Assembly: GCA_037783415.1 (NCBI GenBank)
Contig: JAZGTN010000164.1
Span: 1,116,001 to 1,180,000, forward strand
Direction of reading: 5' to 3'
DNA length: 64,000 nt
DNA from: Leptasterias polaris
Lineage: Eukaryota > Echinodermata > Asteroidea > Forcipulatida > Asteriidae
Under the pieces are notes generated by a model. That model ran no database searches, had not been told where the DNA came from, and saw only the letters and a list, made by a program, of their open reading frames with translations. Position numbers and translations under genes: made by a program. Positions 22,769-34,558 of the stretch are shown one piece after another (the stretch's first letter is position 1; each line of letters opens with the position of its first letter).

Positions 22769-23314
22769 ACATTGTGACATCCTCCTGTGTATGAATTGTT
22801 TCCTTTTCGGGTGTAGACATTTTTGCTTTTTGCTCATGATGGCTGGTGACATTTGAACCTCTGTATCCTGACCATCACCAAGAACTAATCTCCTCGCGAG
22901 CAAATGTTTCTTACTCAAACCATGAAGACTGATGGTCTCTTTCTTAAATCTTGTTGTCCCTTCACCAAACTGACTCCTTGTGAACAGTGACCCTCCAGAC
23001 AGTTGACAGAAGACACAGTACATGACATGCCTGCTCGAGTCAAATCGTAGCCACTTGAATTCCTGCAGCCAGTGCACTTGGAAGTTACGAGTCTCTTTGT
23101 TTATCTTGTGGTGAGTACTGCTGACTTTGACAAGTCCTGTCGGGACAGGTATGTTCCCCTCACCTGAAACGGTGGTAAATGAGAAGCCTTCATTTGTAGA
23201 TGCATCCTCCCATTGTTGTTGTAAGAAATGAGGAGAATCATCTTGGCTGGCGCAGGATTCATTTGAGGCAAGACTCTGTTGCATTTCCATCTTAACGAAC
23301 GTCATCGTTTCTTG
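22769..23314 (-). CDS. Zinc-finger exon B, paralogue of exon A
   Basis: Runs from a likely acceptor (CCCCAG at 23315-23320) to a GTGAGT donor at 22763-22768; 182 codons, again phase 0 at both ends. The core EFKWLRFDSSRHVMYC.FC, the TTRFKKE block and the H...SKKH end align with exon A, and the segment after the finger (ARRLVLGDG) matches the CRRLVMNVG of exon A. The N-terminal part is different but also Ser/Gln/acidic-rich. An in-frame ATG is at 23303-23305; whether it is the start is unknown. It could be a second exon of the same gene as A or a tandem gene copy. Confidence 0.65.
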
Positions 23315-23881
23315 CTGGGGCTGAACTGGCTCACACCTCTCCTTGATGCTCTGATGAGGAAGGGAAACACAGGGAACAAAAATCAGTCTGGTTTCAGGAC
23401 GTTTCCCTGTAAAGACAACACAATACTAGTCCAGGCTGTACACTTTGTCCTCATCTCAATCTGCCATTGTGAAGGAGTCATACCAGTATTAACACTACAG
23501 CGATACCTACACTACAGTGCTGTAGAATAGGAGGTACAGAACACTGCACATTCAAAACTCTTGCATTCACTCCATGGTACATGTACAGTAGACCTACATG
23601 TAATACAACTGCCTTTCAGAAAGCAAAGTCAAGATCTTCAAAGACTCCGCTAGCCACTTCAACAAGTTTCAATGATGGAACCAAAGGATCTTCACCTCCT
23701 ACAGGGGGTTAATGCAATTTGTAAACATATTAACCGAAACAGTACATCATTACCAAGTCAAACATGTCAAGTGGCAACATCCAATACTGACTTAATATTG
23801 TAAAGCGCTTTGAGATTGTTGATACGATGGAAAGCGCTATATAAGCACCACAATTATATTATATTACTTAGTGACACTATA

Positions 23882-24103
23882 GATAGTTCCCAGTAGACGC
23901 CATCTTTACGGGCAAATCGCATTTTGGCTTGCAGGCACGTCAAGCGCTCAAATTATTAACGCAGCCGCGTCATTCACTAACCAATCATGCAATGAGTTTT
24001 GTGAAATGTGCGCGTGCTGCACGCCGTTCTCACGCGAAACGCATGACTGTGTGTTCCAAACTGCCCATAAAGATGGCCGATTTACGTCATACTGCAACCT
24101 ATC
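23882..24103. mobile_element. MITE with CCATCTTTA inverted ends
   Basis: The ends are GATAGTTCCCAGTAGACG and, in reverse complement, GATAGGTTGCAGTATGACG, each followed by CCATCTTTA and GGGCA. An opposite-orientation copy lies at 60858-61079. The interior is GC-rich (CAGCCGCGTCATTCACTAAC). Confidence 0.85.
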
Positions 24104-24114
24104 TATTGTCATAG

Positions 24115-24457
24115 CCTTGCATTTGTATACTAATAGGCCTATTACTTATCTTTATTTCCCAAGACAGTCGTCCTAAGTTTGAATCGTTGAAAACAAACGG
24201 TTTTTAAACATCTTAAAGATAGACTCCAGAACCCATTAACATTATGAGTGAAGGGTTGTAAGCAAAGTGGCACCCTCCTGTTTTGTCTTCATTCTGTTCT
24301 GAGAATCTAAGGAATTCTTTATTGGTTTTTTTGTTTGTTTATTTGTTTTGGGGTGGGTTTTTGGGGACCAGAAGAACATTTAGGGAATTCTCTATGCCAT
24401 AATTTAGAGGGCTTGGTATAGCAATAAACGGCAAGGTTAAAATGCTGTATACAACAA
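24115..24457. other. Non-coding, no gene seen
   Basis: Only T- and G-rich low-complexity sequence (24320-24365) is visible. Confidence 0.4.
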
Positions 24458-24506
24458 GATCCAACCATGGAGGTAGAAATCTAATTTCTACCTCCATGAT
24501 CCAACC
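24458..24506. mobile_element. Hairpin insertion HP-C with 9-bp direct repeats
   Basis: GATCCAACC occurs at 24458-24466 and again at 24498-24506. Between them are perfect 14-bp inverted arms, ATGGAGGTAGAAAT at 24467-24480 and its complement at 24484-24497, with a 3-base loop CTA. The whole insert is 31 bp. Confidence 0.85.
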
Positions 24507-25269
24507 TACTTTTTTCACAAACATAATCTTCACCATCTTGCTCGTTTTACTGAATGGCCAAGAATGTTATATAAAAGTGGAGACCCGGACTAAGAGCACT
24601 ATTTTGCCCTACATTTTGAAGCCGTGTAGGTGCACCCATCTTTGTGTACAAATACAAACCTACATGTACAAGTAGGTATCAGCTTGAAATTTCGTACGAC
24701 TGCTGTACAGCTATGTGTATAAACACGTCAAAAAGAAAAAACGCACTTTGCATTTTTTTCTTTTTCTATGCATCATTGATTTGAATATATGCCGGGAATG
24801 TGAATCCCCAATCTGTTAATGATCCCCAGACTGCCAGCGCAATCCACTTATCTTTGTGAAACAAGCATCAATTACAGGCTACATTCACTCGTATGTCTGT
24901 GCCATGACATGGCGACTTTTTAATTAAATTCATTCATTGTCATCTTTTGATATGGATTTTGTTCTCAACTTGACACCTACTAGGCATTGAATTCTACATA
25001 TGATGTGCTCTAAAGCAATACATTCAATCATAATAATTCACTATTACAAACATGGAATCTGAATCAGAAACAAAACATCGCAGATAAGATTTATCTTGGG
25101 TGAAGTTGCAAGTGAGAAGTCCCGTACAAGGCGCACAATATGCCTAAAATGCAAAATTCTCGCTATCGAATCAAGCTCTTCACATCAAAATGATTTCCGA
25201 GTCACTAACATGTTTACGAGAAACATTTCTGTGCCCAAGAGGTTTAAACAAATTAGTGAATGTCGTGGA

Positions 25270-25650
25270 TGGAGAGGAGGACAAACTGCTGGTTATTGGA
25301 TACAATCTAGGGAGAGAGTTGCTGCTGAGCAGAGAGAGTGCTGTGCAGACGATGCGTTTCTTTAGCAACTTTATGCACCGCGGAGGATTGGACAAGAAAA
25401 TAATCCAGGGGTCAGTTGAGGGAAAGAGAAGGAGCGGTCATCCAGCATCATGGATGAACAACATTTATAAAGCAGTGGACCAGCCTAGACCAAGTAACTG
25501 GGGTGCTGTACTCCTTTTTAAATAAAATTGACGGCCGCAGAATTTCTTTAAAAAGAGTACAGTGCCCCTAGGACCGGCGAGGGAATGGCAGCTGCAGCAA
25601 GATCAGGAGCTGATCAAGATTGTTGGCATTGGCTGGTGATGACTACCGCA
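25270..25650 (+). pseudogene. Non-LTR retrotransposon RT tail fragment
   Basis: The plus strand reads KKIIQGSVEGKRRSGHP, then SWMNNIYKAVDQ and, after frame changes, a WQLQQDQE-type end. This resembles the C-terminal tail after the RT domain in non-LTR elements, where the pattern VEGKRRRGRP...W is common. It is broken by frame changes. Confidence 0.6.
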
Positions 25651-26890
25651 GCGCATTTTGCACCATCAGACTATTAAGAGAGAGAAAGTGAATGTAACGG
25701 AATATTAGCGCTCTAGTTAAAACATACAGCTCTATGGATTCAACATCTTTCTTCAGAGCAAGGCCCCATGGCCTTGAGTAGGAACAGCTAAACAGTGTAA
25801 ATTGATTTTATTTGACAATTAAAACATGTTTCTTTTTTTGTCGTTTAATTATACGCCAATCTCAATAACTTAACAATTGAAATTATTTGGCCTGCCACAC
25901 ACCTTAGCCCATTTTGGGCTGTTTATTTTAAAGTGTTTAATACTGTAGTGTTGACTTTGATAGTGATATGGTTACTGTCTTTACAATTATTAACATTTGG
26001 GATTCATCGTAGGCACCATAATACACAGCCCAACAAGGTGGATATGTCCCACATTCTGCCGGTCACCCGAAAGTGAGAGTTCACATTACATTCCAGCTCA
26101 TCCATGATTCCATTTCAGTTTCAACAAAAACAATAAATATCATAAATATATCCTCCCCTGTCCGGTTTTCGATGTAGTATGCCTTTTTCTTTGAATTGAA
26201 AACAAATTAAAATATTCCATAATCAACTGATGCCCTAATTACCTTCTTTTGTTTATAAGAAATATGCAAACATATATTAAAACGTGATGGACATTGAAAC
26301 TTTCACACCACGCACCGATCTTCGATGACTTCAATAGCGTCCCATTTGATTTGAGTTTGACCTGTTTTCGATGCAAACAAGAAAGTATGGTGTCCGGGTG
26401 AAGCCATACGTGGAAGAAACATCTGCAGTGACTACAAGTGTTCTGTGAGACTTTAGTGTATGACTCTATAGCCAGCAGTTTTCTTCATTTTATTCAACAT
26501 TTTTTTTATTTAGTTTTAAAAATAACATGGTATTTTTCCAAAACTTAAAAAAATAAAAAATAAAAAAATGTAAATAATTCTTGGCTTTCAAATCTTATTT
26601 TTATTTAGTTTTGTGTCTTTTTATGTTTCTTAACATTTATAATAAAGCATATAAATAAACAGTGATAATCGAATCACAAAGCTGATGTTTAAATTTTAAT
26701 ATTAATAACAAAAATGATAGAGTGTTACTAAAAATAAATTATCCAGACTATTAGAAAATGATATAAGGCACGTGGCTTCTTTAAGCCTCTGTATTTTTTT
26801 CCCCAGAATGCTCAGCAGAATGTTCAGTCACATGATTTGATCATCGTGAATTGTGAATTGAAAAAGTGTTTGATGAAACTTTTTCGGGTG
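25650..26890. other. Non-coding, AT-rich
   Basis: No exon recognised. Long A/T runs lie at 26490-26720. Confidence 0.4.
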
Positions 26891-26892
26891 AT

Positions 26893-28471
26893 ACTATATA
26901 CCGGAAAACACCGGAAAACACCGAAAAATACCGGAAAACTACCGGAAAACACCGGAAAACTACCGGAAAACTACCGGAAAACTACCGGAAAACTACCGGA
27001 AAACACCCTATATACCGGAAAACACCCTATATACCGGAAAACACCGGAAAACACAAGAAATATTTTTTTCACGCCCTCCTTTGGCGCTGCACGTCGCACG
27101 ATCTCTGCACTGAGGATCTACAACGCTCCTGGTGATCCAACCAATAGACTGCTTTCATTGTACCACAGCTATTAGCGCTACGTGAGTTGTTTACAAACGC
27201 AGGCTAACTGACCGGCCATACACAGGCCGCGATTGAGTGCCCCGCAATTATGATACATTCCTTTCTAGTTTACCGCCACTAAAGGCAGCTTAGGCGCGAG
27301 ATCAATAATAAAGTTGCAGGAACTCGCAAGCCCCTGCTCGAGAACGCTCCTTTTGTTTACCCGATTTGCGGCCTGTTTGCGAGCACCCGATCTCCCTCCT
27401 TTGTGTCTGATAATGGTTGGCTTTATAAGCGCCGTTGTGCGTGAATTGTCCACGATCTTCTTGCGGCTTATATAATAACAAAGAATCTCAAAATACAAAA
27501 AAGACGACGCTGCGGCTTATCAAACGCGCGGCTTGTGGTCCGGAATTGTTAGTGGGCGGGGCTTAATGGATCGGTCTATTAATCTCAAAGGTTTAAATTA
27601 CAATTTAGGATGTAGTGTCGGTCAACTTCGCATTGTTCACGTAATAAAATTCCAGCGACAGGCAACATGGACACGCCATGTGTACCCCGCCCAGTACTCA
27701 CCGGAAAACACCCACAAGGATATGAAGCCAACGATATTTATGAAAAACAATTAAACCTATTTAAAAAAAAAATGTCAACACCCAAAAAGTGCCGAATAGT
27801 GAGGGTTGGGGTTGGGGGAATCAACACCTTTTAAAAAGTGTGGGGATGGGGGGGGGGGGGAGGGGGGTGGGTTGGGGGGTGAGGGCCCCCCCTCCCGTTT
27901 AATGTCCCGTGAATAGAACTGTGCTATGTATACAGCATCCAAAACCCTGCACATCGATCTCTTCGAGCAGTGCGCGTGCGGGGTGGCGACTCATCATACA
28001 ATTTGTGGACGAGATTTTGCAGTACTGTAGACGTTGACAAAAAATAAGAACTATATCCAGTGGGGGAAAAAAAAATACATTACAAATACAATCTTATCTA
28101 ATTTTGATCTCTTGCACAGCGTTTAGAGATTTTTAATGTAAAACGCTATATTAAGAATTATTATTATTATTAGTAGTAAGTCAAGTAAAGCATTATTCAC
28201 ACTGAAAGAAATGTTTGTTCTTTTAATTCAAAATAATTATTGTTGCTACCGTTGGCGAGTGGTACCTTCTTTATCCATGTGAAAAAAAGACAGGGAACCA
28301 GTGTAGAGATCGTGCGACGAGCGCCAAATGAGGGCGCGCTTCACTCAACAACGTGAACATTTGTTTTCATGTGTTTTCCGGTAGTTTTCATGTGTTTTCC
28401 GGTGTTTTCCGGTAGTTTTCCGGTGTTTTCCGGTGTTTTCCGGTGTTTTCCGGTGTTTTCCGGTATATAGT
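26893..28471. mobile_element. 1.58-kb non-autonomous DNA transposon with ACCGGAAAAC-rich ends
   Basis: The left end ACTATATACCGGAAAACACC is mirrored exactly at the right end (28452-28471). Both ends carry many ACCGGAAAAC units, and pairing resumes inward: CTTTGGCGCTGCACGTCGCA near 27080 against its complement near 28320. Inverted arms total roughly 170-225 bp. The right terminus is CACTATA if one more base is counted, recalling CACTA/Chapaev ends, but no 3-bp target duplication is clear. No transposase frame is seen. Confidence 0.85.
27849..27900. repeat. G-run inside the 1.58-kb transposon
   Basis: G-rich stretch of four or more G-tracts; possible quadruplex on the plus strand. Confidence 0.7.
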
Positions 28472-28828
28472 GCTACCGACTTTTTCGATGGGAATTTTTT
28501 TTTTTATGGCCCCGACAGTATGACATATTTTTGTACCTTGCAGAAATATCTAAAATACCACAACTTTTTGCATTTACAAGTGCAACTAACCAGTGGAGCC
28601 TTACATGTTTCTAAGTTTTGGTCAAATGAGAGGAGACTCTTTGCTTGGCAAGTCAAACCACAAAAATTGTATCTAGGGACTGTTTACATCGCGCGCAGAG
28701 AGGTAAAAGATTTGCCTCGATTTCAGGGACGCCCTGAATACAGGGCGTCCTACGATATAATCGTTGCAGTCCTTGCCAAGTTATTCATACGCATGTTCCA
28801 TATGGTAACTTAAATATGTGGTGTGGTG

Positions 28829-28866
28829 TGGTGGTGGTGGTGGTGGTGGTGGGGGGGGGGGGGGGG
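28829..28866. repeat. (GGT)n followed by a G-run
   Basis: A GTG/GGT microsatellite runs into about 17 G; strong quadruplex potential. Confidence 0.9.
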
Positions 28867-29499
28867 AGGGTGTGGCTTGGCTCCAGACTAAGAATCTCAC
28901 TGAATGAGTCTCTGTCTGAGACTCAGTGAGAGACTGAGGGGAGACGTCATAAAAAGTACAGTCTATGGTCACGGCACACCACCAGTCACTGTGCTCATAT
29001 GCACGCCTTGAGCTGTGCACAGTCTCGTTATCCTTACAAAATTGAAAGCTACTGTACCGACAATCCTTCGTGTAAAAGTAAACTGTGGGCCTACACTATA
29101 CTAATATTAATATAGCCTTACCGTTGACGCCATATCTTATTATATGTTGAGGCAGGTAGAATAATGAGATCAAAGGAAAACACCAAACCAACCCCAATTC
29201 TCGACCTCAAGCAAACTAAAACTTACAAAGAAAACAAAGAGAGCGTCAACAACAGCGGGCGCTCTTCACGAACGAATGTTATGGGCGGAAATGAGCACCA
29301 ATTTGAGCACGTTTTCGTCGTCTAACTTTAACCGTACACGACCGTCACCATCACTACGTCGGCAAAGATACTTTTAATCAGCCTGTACATTTGAAAAAAC
29401 ATACATACCAGATAATATCTTTAAACTGTAATGGGCAATGGTGAGAATATTTTCATGAGTTGAAAGTAGTGTACAAATACTGGATACTTTCTCTATTCT

Positions 29500-30475
29500 T
29501 AGACTGGCAAGGTCACTAGAGTGCACCCACCCCTTGCCAGCGAAGACGGGGTAGGGCCTAGGGAAATATAAACAGGACCTCTTCTGGTCACTCAGTCCCG
29601 AGGTTGGCGTGTGGGGCGGGGGTAGATGTGCGCCAGCGACCGAATTTTGCCAGTCCATGTGTTTTATAACACACCTCGGTCAAAAATACGAAATAAGAAG
29701 ACTCTTTTTAGAGTATTATAACTGAACTGTTTTAATTCAACTAAGTACTCATAAGTAATTCAACAATAAGCATTCCAACAAGTAAACGTAACTATTTTCA
29801 AGTTCCCTAGACTTCACTGAGTGTTACGATTAGCAATTTTGCTTGTGGGGGAGCTCAAACCACTGAGTCAAAAATGAACTAGCTTCCCGCAAAGTTATTC
29901 GCGACTGTCAAGCTTGGCGCTCGTCAGTTCACGGTGGTGCAAGTAACCCCACAGTGACCGTGTCTCTTAGCCAATCCGCGAACCAGCAAGAGATGTGTTT
30001 TAATATGCACATAATTGATTGGCAATGGGGTCACTAGAACACGCCTATCCCGCCTACCCCGGCCGACTAGTGACCAAAAGAAGGGACCCCCGCCCCCCCC
30101 CCCCCCCCCCCCCCCCCGGCCCCGAGGCCGAATACCGAGGGAAATATAGGTCCTATCATAAGCAATTCAACGTAGGAACGCTTTTGTTTTAGTTCCCCTG
30201 GATTCAGTTTTTATTTGCTAAAATGCACGTGTAGTAGTAGGGGGCATACGGATTTGAATGAATATCACGTGGCCAACAATCATCCAATCAAAATGAGAAG
30301 GACGTACTTCGGTGTTTTATACACGAGGACTGCAATTATGACACATGGACGTAGTCAGTCAACCCAAGGGGGACTGTCAGTAACTAGAAGGGGGTCATAT
30401 TTTCTGAGGCCGGCCTCGGGAGGACACTCTTCTGGTCACTAGTTCAGGCCTAAGGAAATATTGTATTTTCGCACT
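29500..30475. other. Non-coding stretch with recurring TCTGGTCACT / GGGAAATAT words
   Basis: CTTCTGGTCACT occurs near 29581 and 30429 and, inverted with mismatches, near 30070. Each is beside a CCGAGG...GGAAATAT motif. It may be a rearranged repetitive element; boundaries cannot be set. Confidence 0.35.
30093..30117. repeat. C homopolymer run
   Basis: About 25 C within a GC-rich segment; quadruplex potential on the minus strand and a likely sequencing-length uncertainty. Confidence 0.9.
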
Positions 30476-30483
30476 AAGGCCGG

Positions 30484-30635
30484 CTGGTGTGGCGGAAGAT
30501 TTTGTCCCCATACGGCTAACTGAGTGTACTAACTTCTTCTGATAGCGCCCTCTTTTTAATCAACCCCTTCAGCCCATGTTCCACCAATGGGAGACAGAAT
30601 CTGCGGGGGGACAGATTTTCATTGGACGGACACCG
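30484..30635. mobile_element. Second copy of the GGTGTGGC MITE
   Basis: Ends GGTGTGGCGGAAGATTTTG and, in reverse complement, CCCGGTGTCCGTCC; the interior AGCGCCCTCTTTTTA and CCCTTCAGCCCATG matches 8809-8969. Confidence 0.6.
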
Positions 30636-30639
30636 GGAA

Positions 30640-32797
30640 CATGTTGCGTGGTTGTACTGTAAGCCAAGCCCACCTCGCACAAACTTGGTCCAACGAGACT
30701 CTTTGTATGCTAAAATAAAATATACAAAAGTTTTTTGGACTTGCCTCTAGTATTTCTTTTGTAGAATATCAGGGTCAATTAACAGAATTATCAATTTTTG
30801 TCGTAAAAAAACACATTTGAAACGATGAAATTAGTGATTTTGGGGTAAAATTCTATCGCAAGCTTTGGAGACGGAATTAGAGCCAACCACCCAAATTTAT
30901 AGAGCTACTTAGGCTCAGCAATTTTCTGCAAGCAATGTCAAAGATTATGCATAATATCATGGCAATTTGGCTGCTAAGCTTGTTCTGGAAAGCATTATTT
31001 TATGTGCTTTATAGCTTCCTCTTGTGCTTAAGCAGCTCTATGATACTAAGGATAGTCCGAGACGGGAAAGGTGTTGAAATAGGAGGGGATGATAAACGAG
31101 AAGGAGAACTCTACCTGTCCCTATAGCTATAATAACATGAACAAAAGGCCCCGACCCTTGGCACTTGCAAGCATTTCAAAACAGTTTTCTGCGCAACCCC
31201 CTTCAAATATTAATAGTTATGTGAAACATTCCATTGTCGTTGTGTTCTTCTTCTTCTTGTTGCAAACTTTCAGTAGATCTGCATGCTGGTAAGTAGGGGG
31301 GTGACCTTTGGGCTCGACGGCCAATGGCTCGGGAAAACTCTTTCTCTTGCTTGAGCTGTGCCAAAGAAAAATCATGGTGCACCACAAACCCAGGGAAATT
31401 TCTATCTGATTGGATAGTTTTTATAATCTCTTCTCACCATCAATGCTCAATAATGTCTGCCAAAACATTTACATTGGTGTTATTTTAACACCCTGCGATG
31501 TTAATTTTGATGACAACAGCCATGGCGTCAATTTTAACACCCAGTTTTTGCAGTGTAGGTCTACAGACAAAACTAGGGAGGTCTGTTCCCCCACCCCTAC
31601 CTCCCCTAAAAGGAAAGGAAAAACTTGTTATTCTTTCTTCGGCAAACTTTGTAAGTATACCTAACTGTTTATACCATCTTGCGCTAGAGACCCATCATCC
31701 TCATTTTTGTGAGATAGTCGAGAAACCAGGGCTGCCAGCATTACGAAGATGCGACTGCTTCAAGAAGTGACAGACTATACTGGCTCATAAAGGGCCTATT
31801 TTCAGTATGAATTTTTAAAAGAGAAAAATTAAAATAATACCAAACTATGAATAATACATTCATCCAAATCATGATCTTTTTGCTGATGAAGAAGTGATTT
31901 TAATAGAGCCAGTCAACTTATAACAAAAATAGTTGTGTAACTATTATTTTTCCTAAAAATAGTTTCTCTATATTGCGCGCGTAATGTGCTATTTATCAGG
32001 TATGGTTGCACATAACATGTCTATGTCATATGAAACTTGTTCATTCGAAATTTTATTTCATACGGATTTTGCGCAATAGGCCCTATAACAAAAACTATTA
32101 TTTGTATTAATACTATCATCATTATTTATTGTATGATTAATCTATGAAATTATGACGCACTCGATCATAACGTTCTATCCATGGCTATTTATTTTGACTG
32201 TGGTTGCTTTATCCTAAACTTATAGCTTCCTGGGTCATTAAGTGGCCCAAAATCCTAGGTAGGGCCAAATACTTCATGCAGGTTGACTTCTTTCCATCAG
32301 AGTACTACATAAAAATTGATCTAAAATCATTCAAACCATACATTTAAAATCATTTTCGATTTAACATTTTGCATGAATGTGTTCCGCATTATGATAATTT
32401 GGGTTTTGTCTTTTGGATAAACCGCTTGTTACTGTTTAGACACCTGTATGTTGAATAGAACTTTCAATGATCAGATCTGATTGGTGTGACAGTTCATTAA
32501 ACAAAAAAATCAAAATCTCAAGATAAAAAAAAAAAAATTAGAAAAAGTGAACACTTTTCTGTACCTAATGTCCGGCGCCACGTTTGATCGTGGTGTAACA
32601 CTCAGTTCTTGATGACAAAACCTCAGATGTAAAACTGCATCCTGAAAACTCTTCTTTAAAAAAAAGTTAATTATGTCTGAAAAGCTGACATCCATCATTG
32701 TTATGACTAGGGCCTAATTATCAGTGTAGTCCACGAAAATCAAGTGTTCATCAAAGACAAAAGGATGCACAATACGCCTGACTGTTCTTGTCACTGA
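30640..32797. other. Non-coding, no gene seen
   Basis: AT-rich. Two AATTTTAACACCC-like words sit near 31490 and 31535. No exon recognised. Confidence 0.4.
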
Positions 32798-33268
32798 TTA
32801 TCTATCCATCTCGCAGAAGAATGGACGTCTGAGGGACGTACAGGGATGGTCATTCCAGCGTCGGGTGGTACGATAGACCTCAACGCAGTCCTCCGCTCCG
32901 TTGTTGTTCGGCTCGCGGGTATTCCAGAAACTGTATGCAGATACACTGCCGTCGTCCCACTCGAAAACACGCTGGTTGGTGTTGAAGTCATGCAGACCAA
33001 TCCAGTACGAGGTGTGCTTTTCAGCTCCGTTCTCCTCGAAGATTTTGTGGATGTGGTTGGACTCGATGTCCGAGTTAAGAGTCACTAGGTGAGACTTGCC
33101 CGGGCTGAGGTGGTAGCAATACTCCCGGGCTTCGAACCAGGTAGACGGTTTACCGACATAGCGGTAACATCTTGCACCCCTGAATTGGGACCAGAAGGGC
33201 GGGCAGCAGGCTTGGCTGATCCCGACGAAGCACAGCAGAAAAGCTGCAACTATTAGTGTGGTTTTCAT
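32798..33268 (-). CDS. Secreted C-type lectin 1 (EPN type)
   Basis: Intronless 156-codon frame with an ATG start. Residues 1-20 form a signal peptide (KTTLIVAAFLLCFVGISQA). The mature protein is one C-type lectin domain: Cys at 21, 22, 34, 51, 128, 143 and 152, WIGL at 89-92, an EPN tripeptide at 119-121 and WND at 138-140. In the family, EPN plus WND are calcium/sugar-contact residues usually associated with mannose-type ligands; the assignment here is inference. The double Cys after the signal peptide is shared with the neighbour and could give an extra disulphide or a dimer link. It is transcribed away from lectin 2, with 792 bp between the two start codons. Likely role: secreted immune or agglutinating lectin. 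Confidence 0.93.
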   Translation of the reverse strand: MKTTLIVAAFLLCFVGISQACCPPFWSQFRGARCYRYVGKPSTWFEAREYCYHLSPGKSHLVTLNSDIESNHIHKIFEENGAEKHTSYWIGLHDFNTNQRVFEWDDGSVSAYSFWNTREPNNNGAEDCVEVYRTTRRWNDHPCTSLRRPFFCEMDR

Positions 33269-34060
33269 TTTTTTAAAACTTCACCCGCGATCAATTTTGA
33301 GCAGTTTAGATCAGAGTCAAGTTTCTGTATCTGTTGAAATTCTCAGACTGATGAAGGATTTAGCCTCGATCAACTTGTTGATTTGCACTGGTTGTATAAA
33401 GGTGTGTTCAGGTGGCCTATTGCATATAGCCAGCACTCCTTGTATTTACACATTCTTGACATTTAATGTATACTCAAAAGTAACCGAAGAGATGACAATT
33501 TCTAGGTGAATCGATGGGCACTACACATTCTTCTAGAACCCAGCCTTTCTTTTGCAAACACTCGACAAATCCACTGTTCTCTATAGAGTCATAAAGGCCT
33601 TTGAAATGTTTAAAGGCGTGCTATGTTTGCACACATCAAATTCTTGTTTATTTGTTGGTACCTTTTTGGGTAGTTTCTACAACTTTATAAGTTCAATGTG
33701 GGCGCATATTTGCGTTTGAAGCCCGCGCGATTTGAAAAGGTGGTAACAGTCAAGTGCAATTGCACTCGATCAAAACATGTCTGATAATGCAGGTTACTTT
33801 TTAAACACGCACCCTTAGATAATACGACGTCTATTTATTTAAGTTTTGTCATGAAAAGAACCTGTAAGTATAATACGTCACTAATTTGCTTTTGCCTCAA
33901 GTGGAGCAGCCTGGTTTCATAAACTATATGACACATCTCTTGCGAGCCATAGGCACATAAGCGAAATATGTTTTAACTTGGGATCTTGCTTCGGTCAAGA
34001 GTTCCTCCACTCTACAAGTTAGTTTCCCCGAATCAAGGTGTGAAAAGAGGGGTCTCCATC
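33269..34060. promoter_or_regulatory. Shared intergenic region of the divergent lectin pair
   Basis: 792 bp between two outward-facing start codons, so it must hold both promoters and 5' UTRs unless distant 5' exons exist. A minus-direction TATAAAG-like word lies near 33681. I cannot assign factor sites. Confidence 0.5.
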
Positions 34061-34558
34061 ATGAAAGACATACTACAAATCGTTTTCATCACCTACTTGG
34101 CCGTGGGTCTTTCGCCAGTCCAAGCGGGTACTGCAGTCGCTAAACCATGCTGTCCAATGTTCTGGACCCTTCGCGGTAGTCGTTGCTACCGCTATATCGG
34201 AAAGTCCTTGAATTGGCACGACGCCCAGAACTACTGCAACGGCCTGGACCACAGGGCAAACCTGGTGTCTCTCGGTACCAAAGGGGAGGCTGAATTCATT
34301 CATCATTTATTCGCCGAGAAAAGTGGAGGGTTGTATAAGCACTACTGGATAGGTCTACACGATGTCGCGAAGGAGGGCGAATTCACTTGGGTTGGTATCA
34401 ACCGACCCATGACTTACAACAACTGGAACCCATCCCAACCCGATAACTCGGGAGATGAAGATTGCGTTGAAGTAGTCACGTTGTCCGGTTTCTGGAATGA
34501 CATCAGATGCCTGTACGATCGTCAGCCATTCATCTGTGAGAGGCCAAGACCTACTTAG
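34061..34558 (+). CDS. Secreted C-type lectin 2 (QPD type)
   Basis: Intronless, 165 codons from the ATG at 34061; the frame is open upstream but without ATG support. The N-terminal hydrophobic stretch (ILQIVFITYLAVGL) ending near residue 23 is a signal peptide. The C-type lectin domain has Cys at 30, 31, 42, 59, 135, 150 and 159, WIGL at 96-99, QPD at 126-128 and WND at 145-147. QPD is classically linked to galactose-type ligands. The shared RG(A/S)RCYRY(V/I)GK block, the CC start and head-to-head position show it is a paralogue of lectin 1. The different tripeptide suggests split sugar specificity. Very close to full length for single-domain secreted lectins. Confidence 0.93.
   Translation: MKDILQIVFITYLAVGLSPVQAGTAVAKPCCPMFWTLRGSRCYRYIGKSLNWHDAQNYCNGLDHRANLVSLGTKGEAEFIHHLFAEKSGGLYKHYWIGLHDVAKEGEFTWVGINRPMTYNNWNPSQPDNSGDEDCVEVVTLSGFWNDIRCLYDRQPFICERPRPT

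Noticed and set aside
26837..27175. Repeat protein with TGKHRKTPEN units
   Set aside because: Translation of the ACCGGAAAAC transposon-end repeat in several frames; not a gene.
28728..28754. Hairpin GGACGCCCTG-AATA-CAGGGCGTCC as another insertion
   Set aside because: Perfect 10-bp arms, but no 9-bp flanking repeat.
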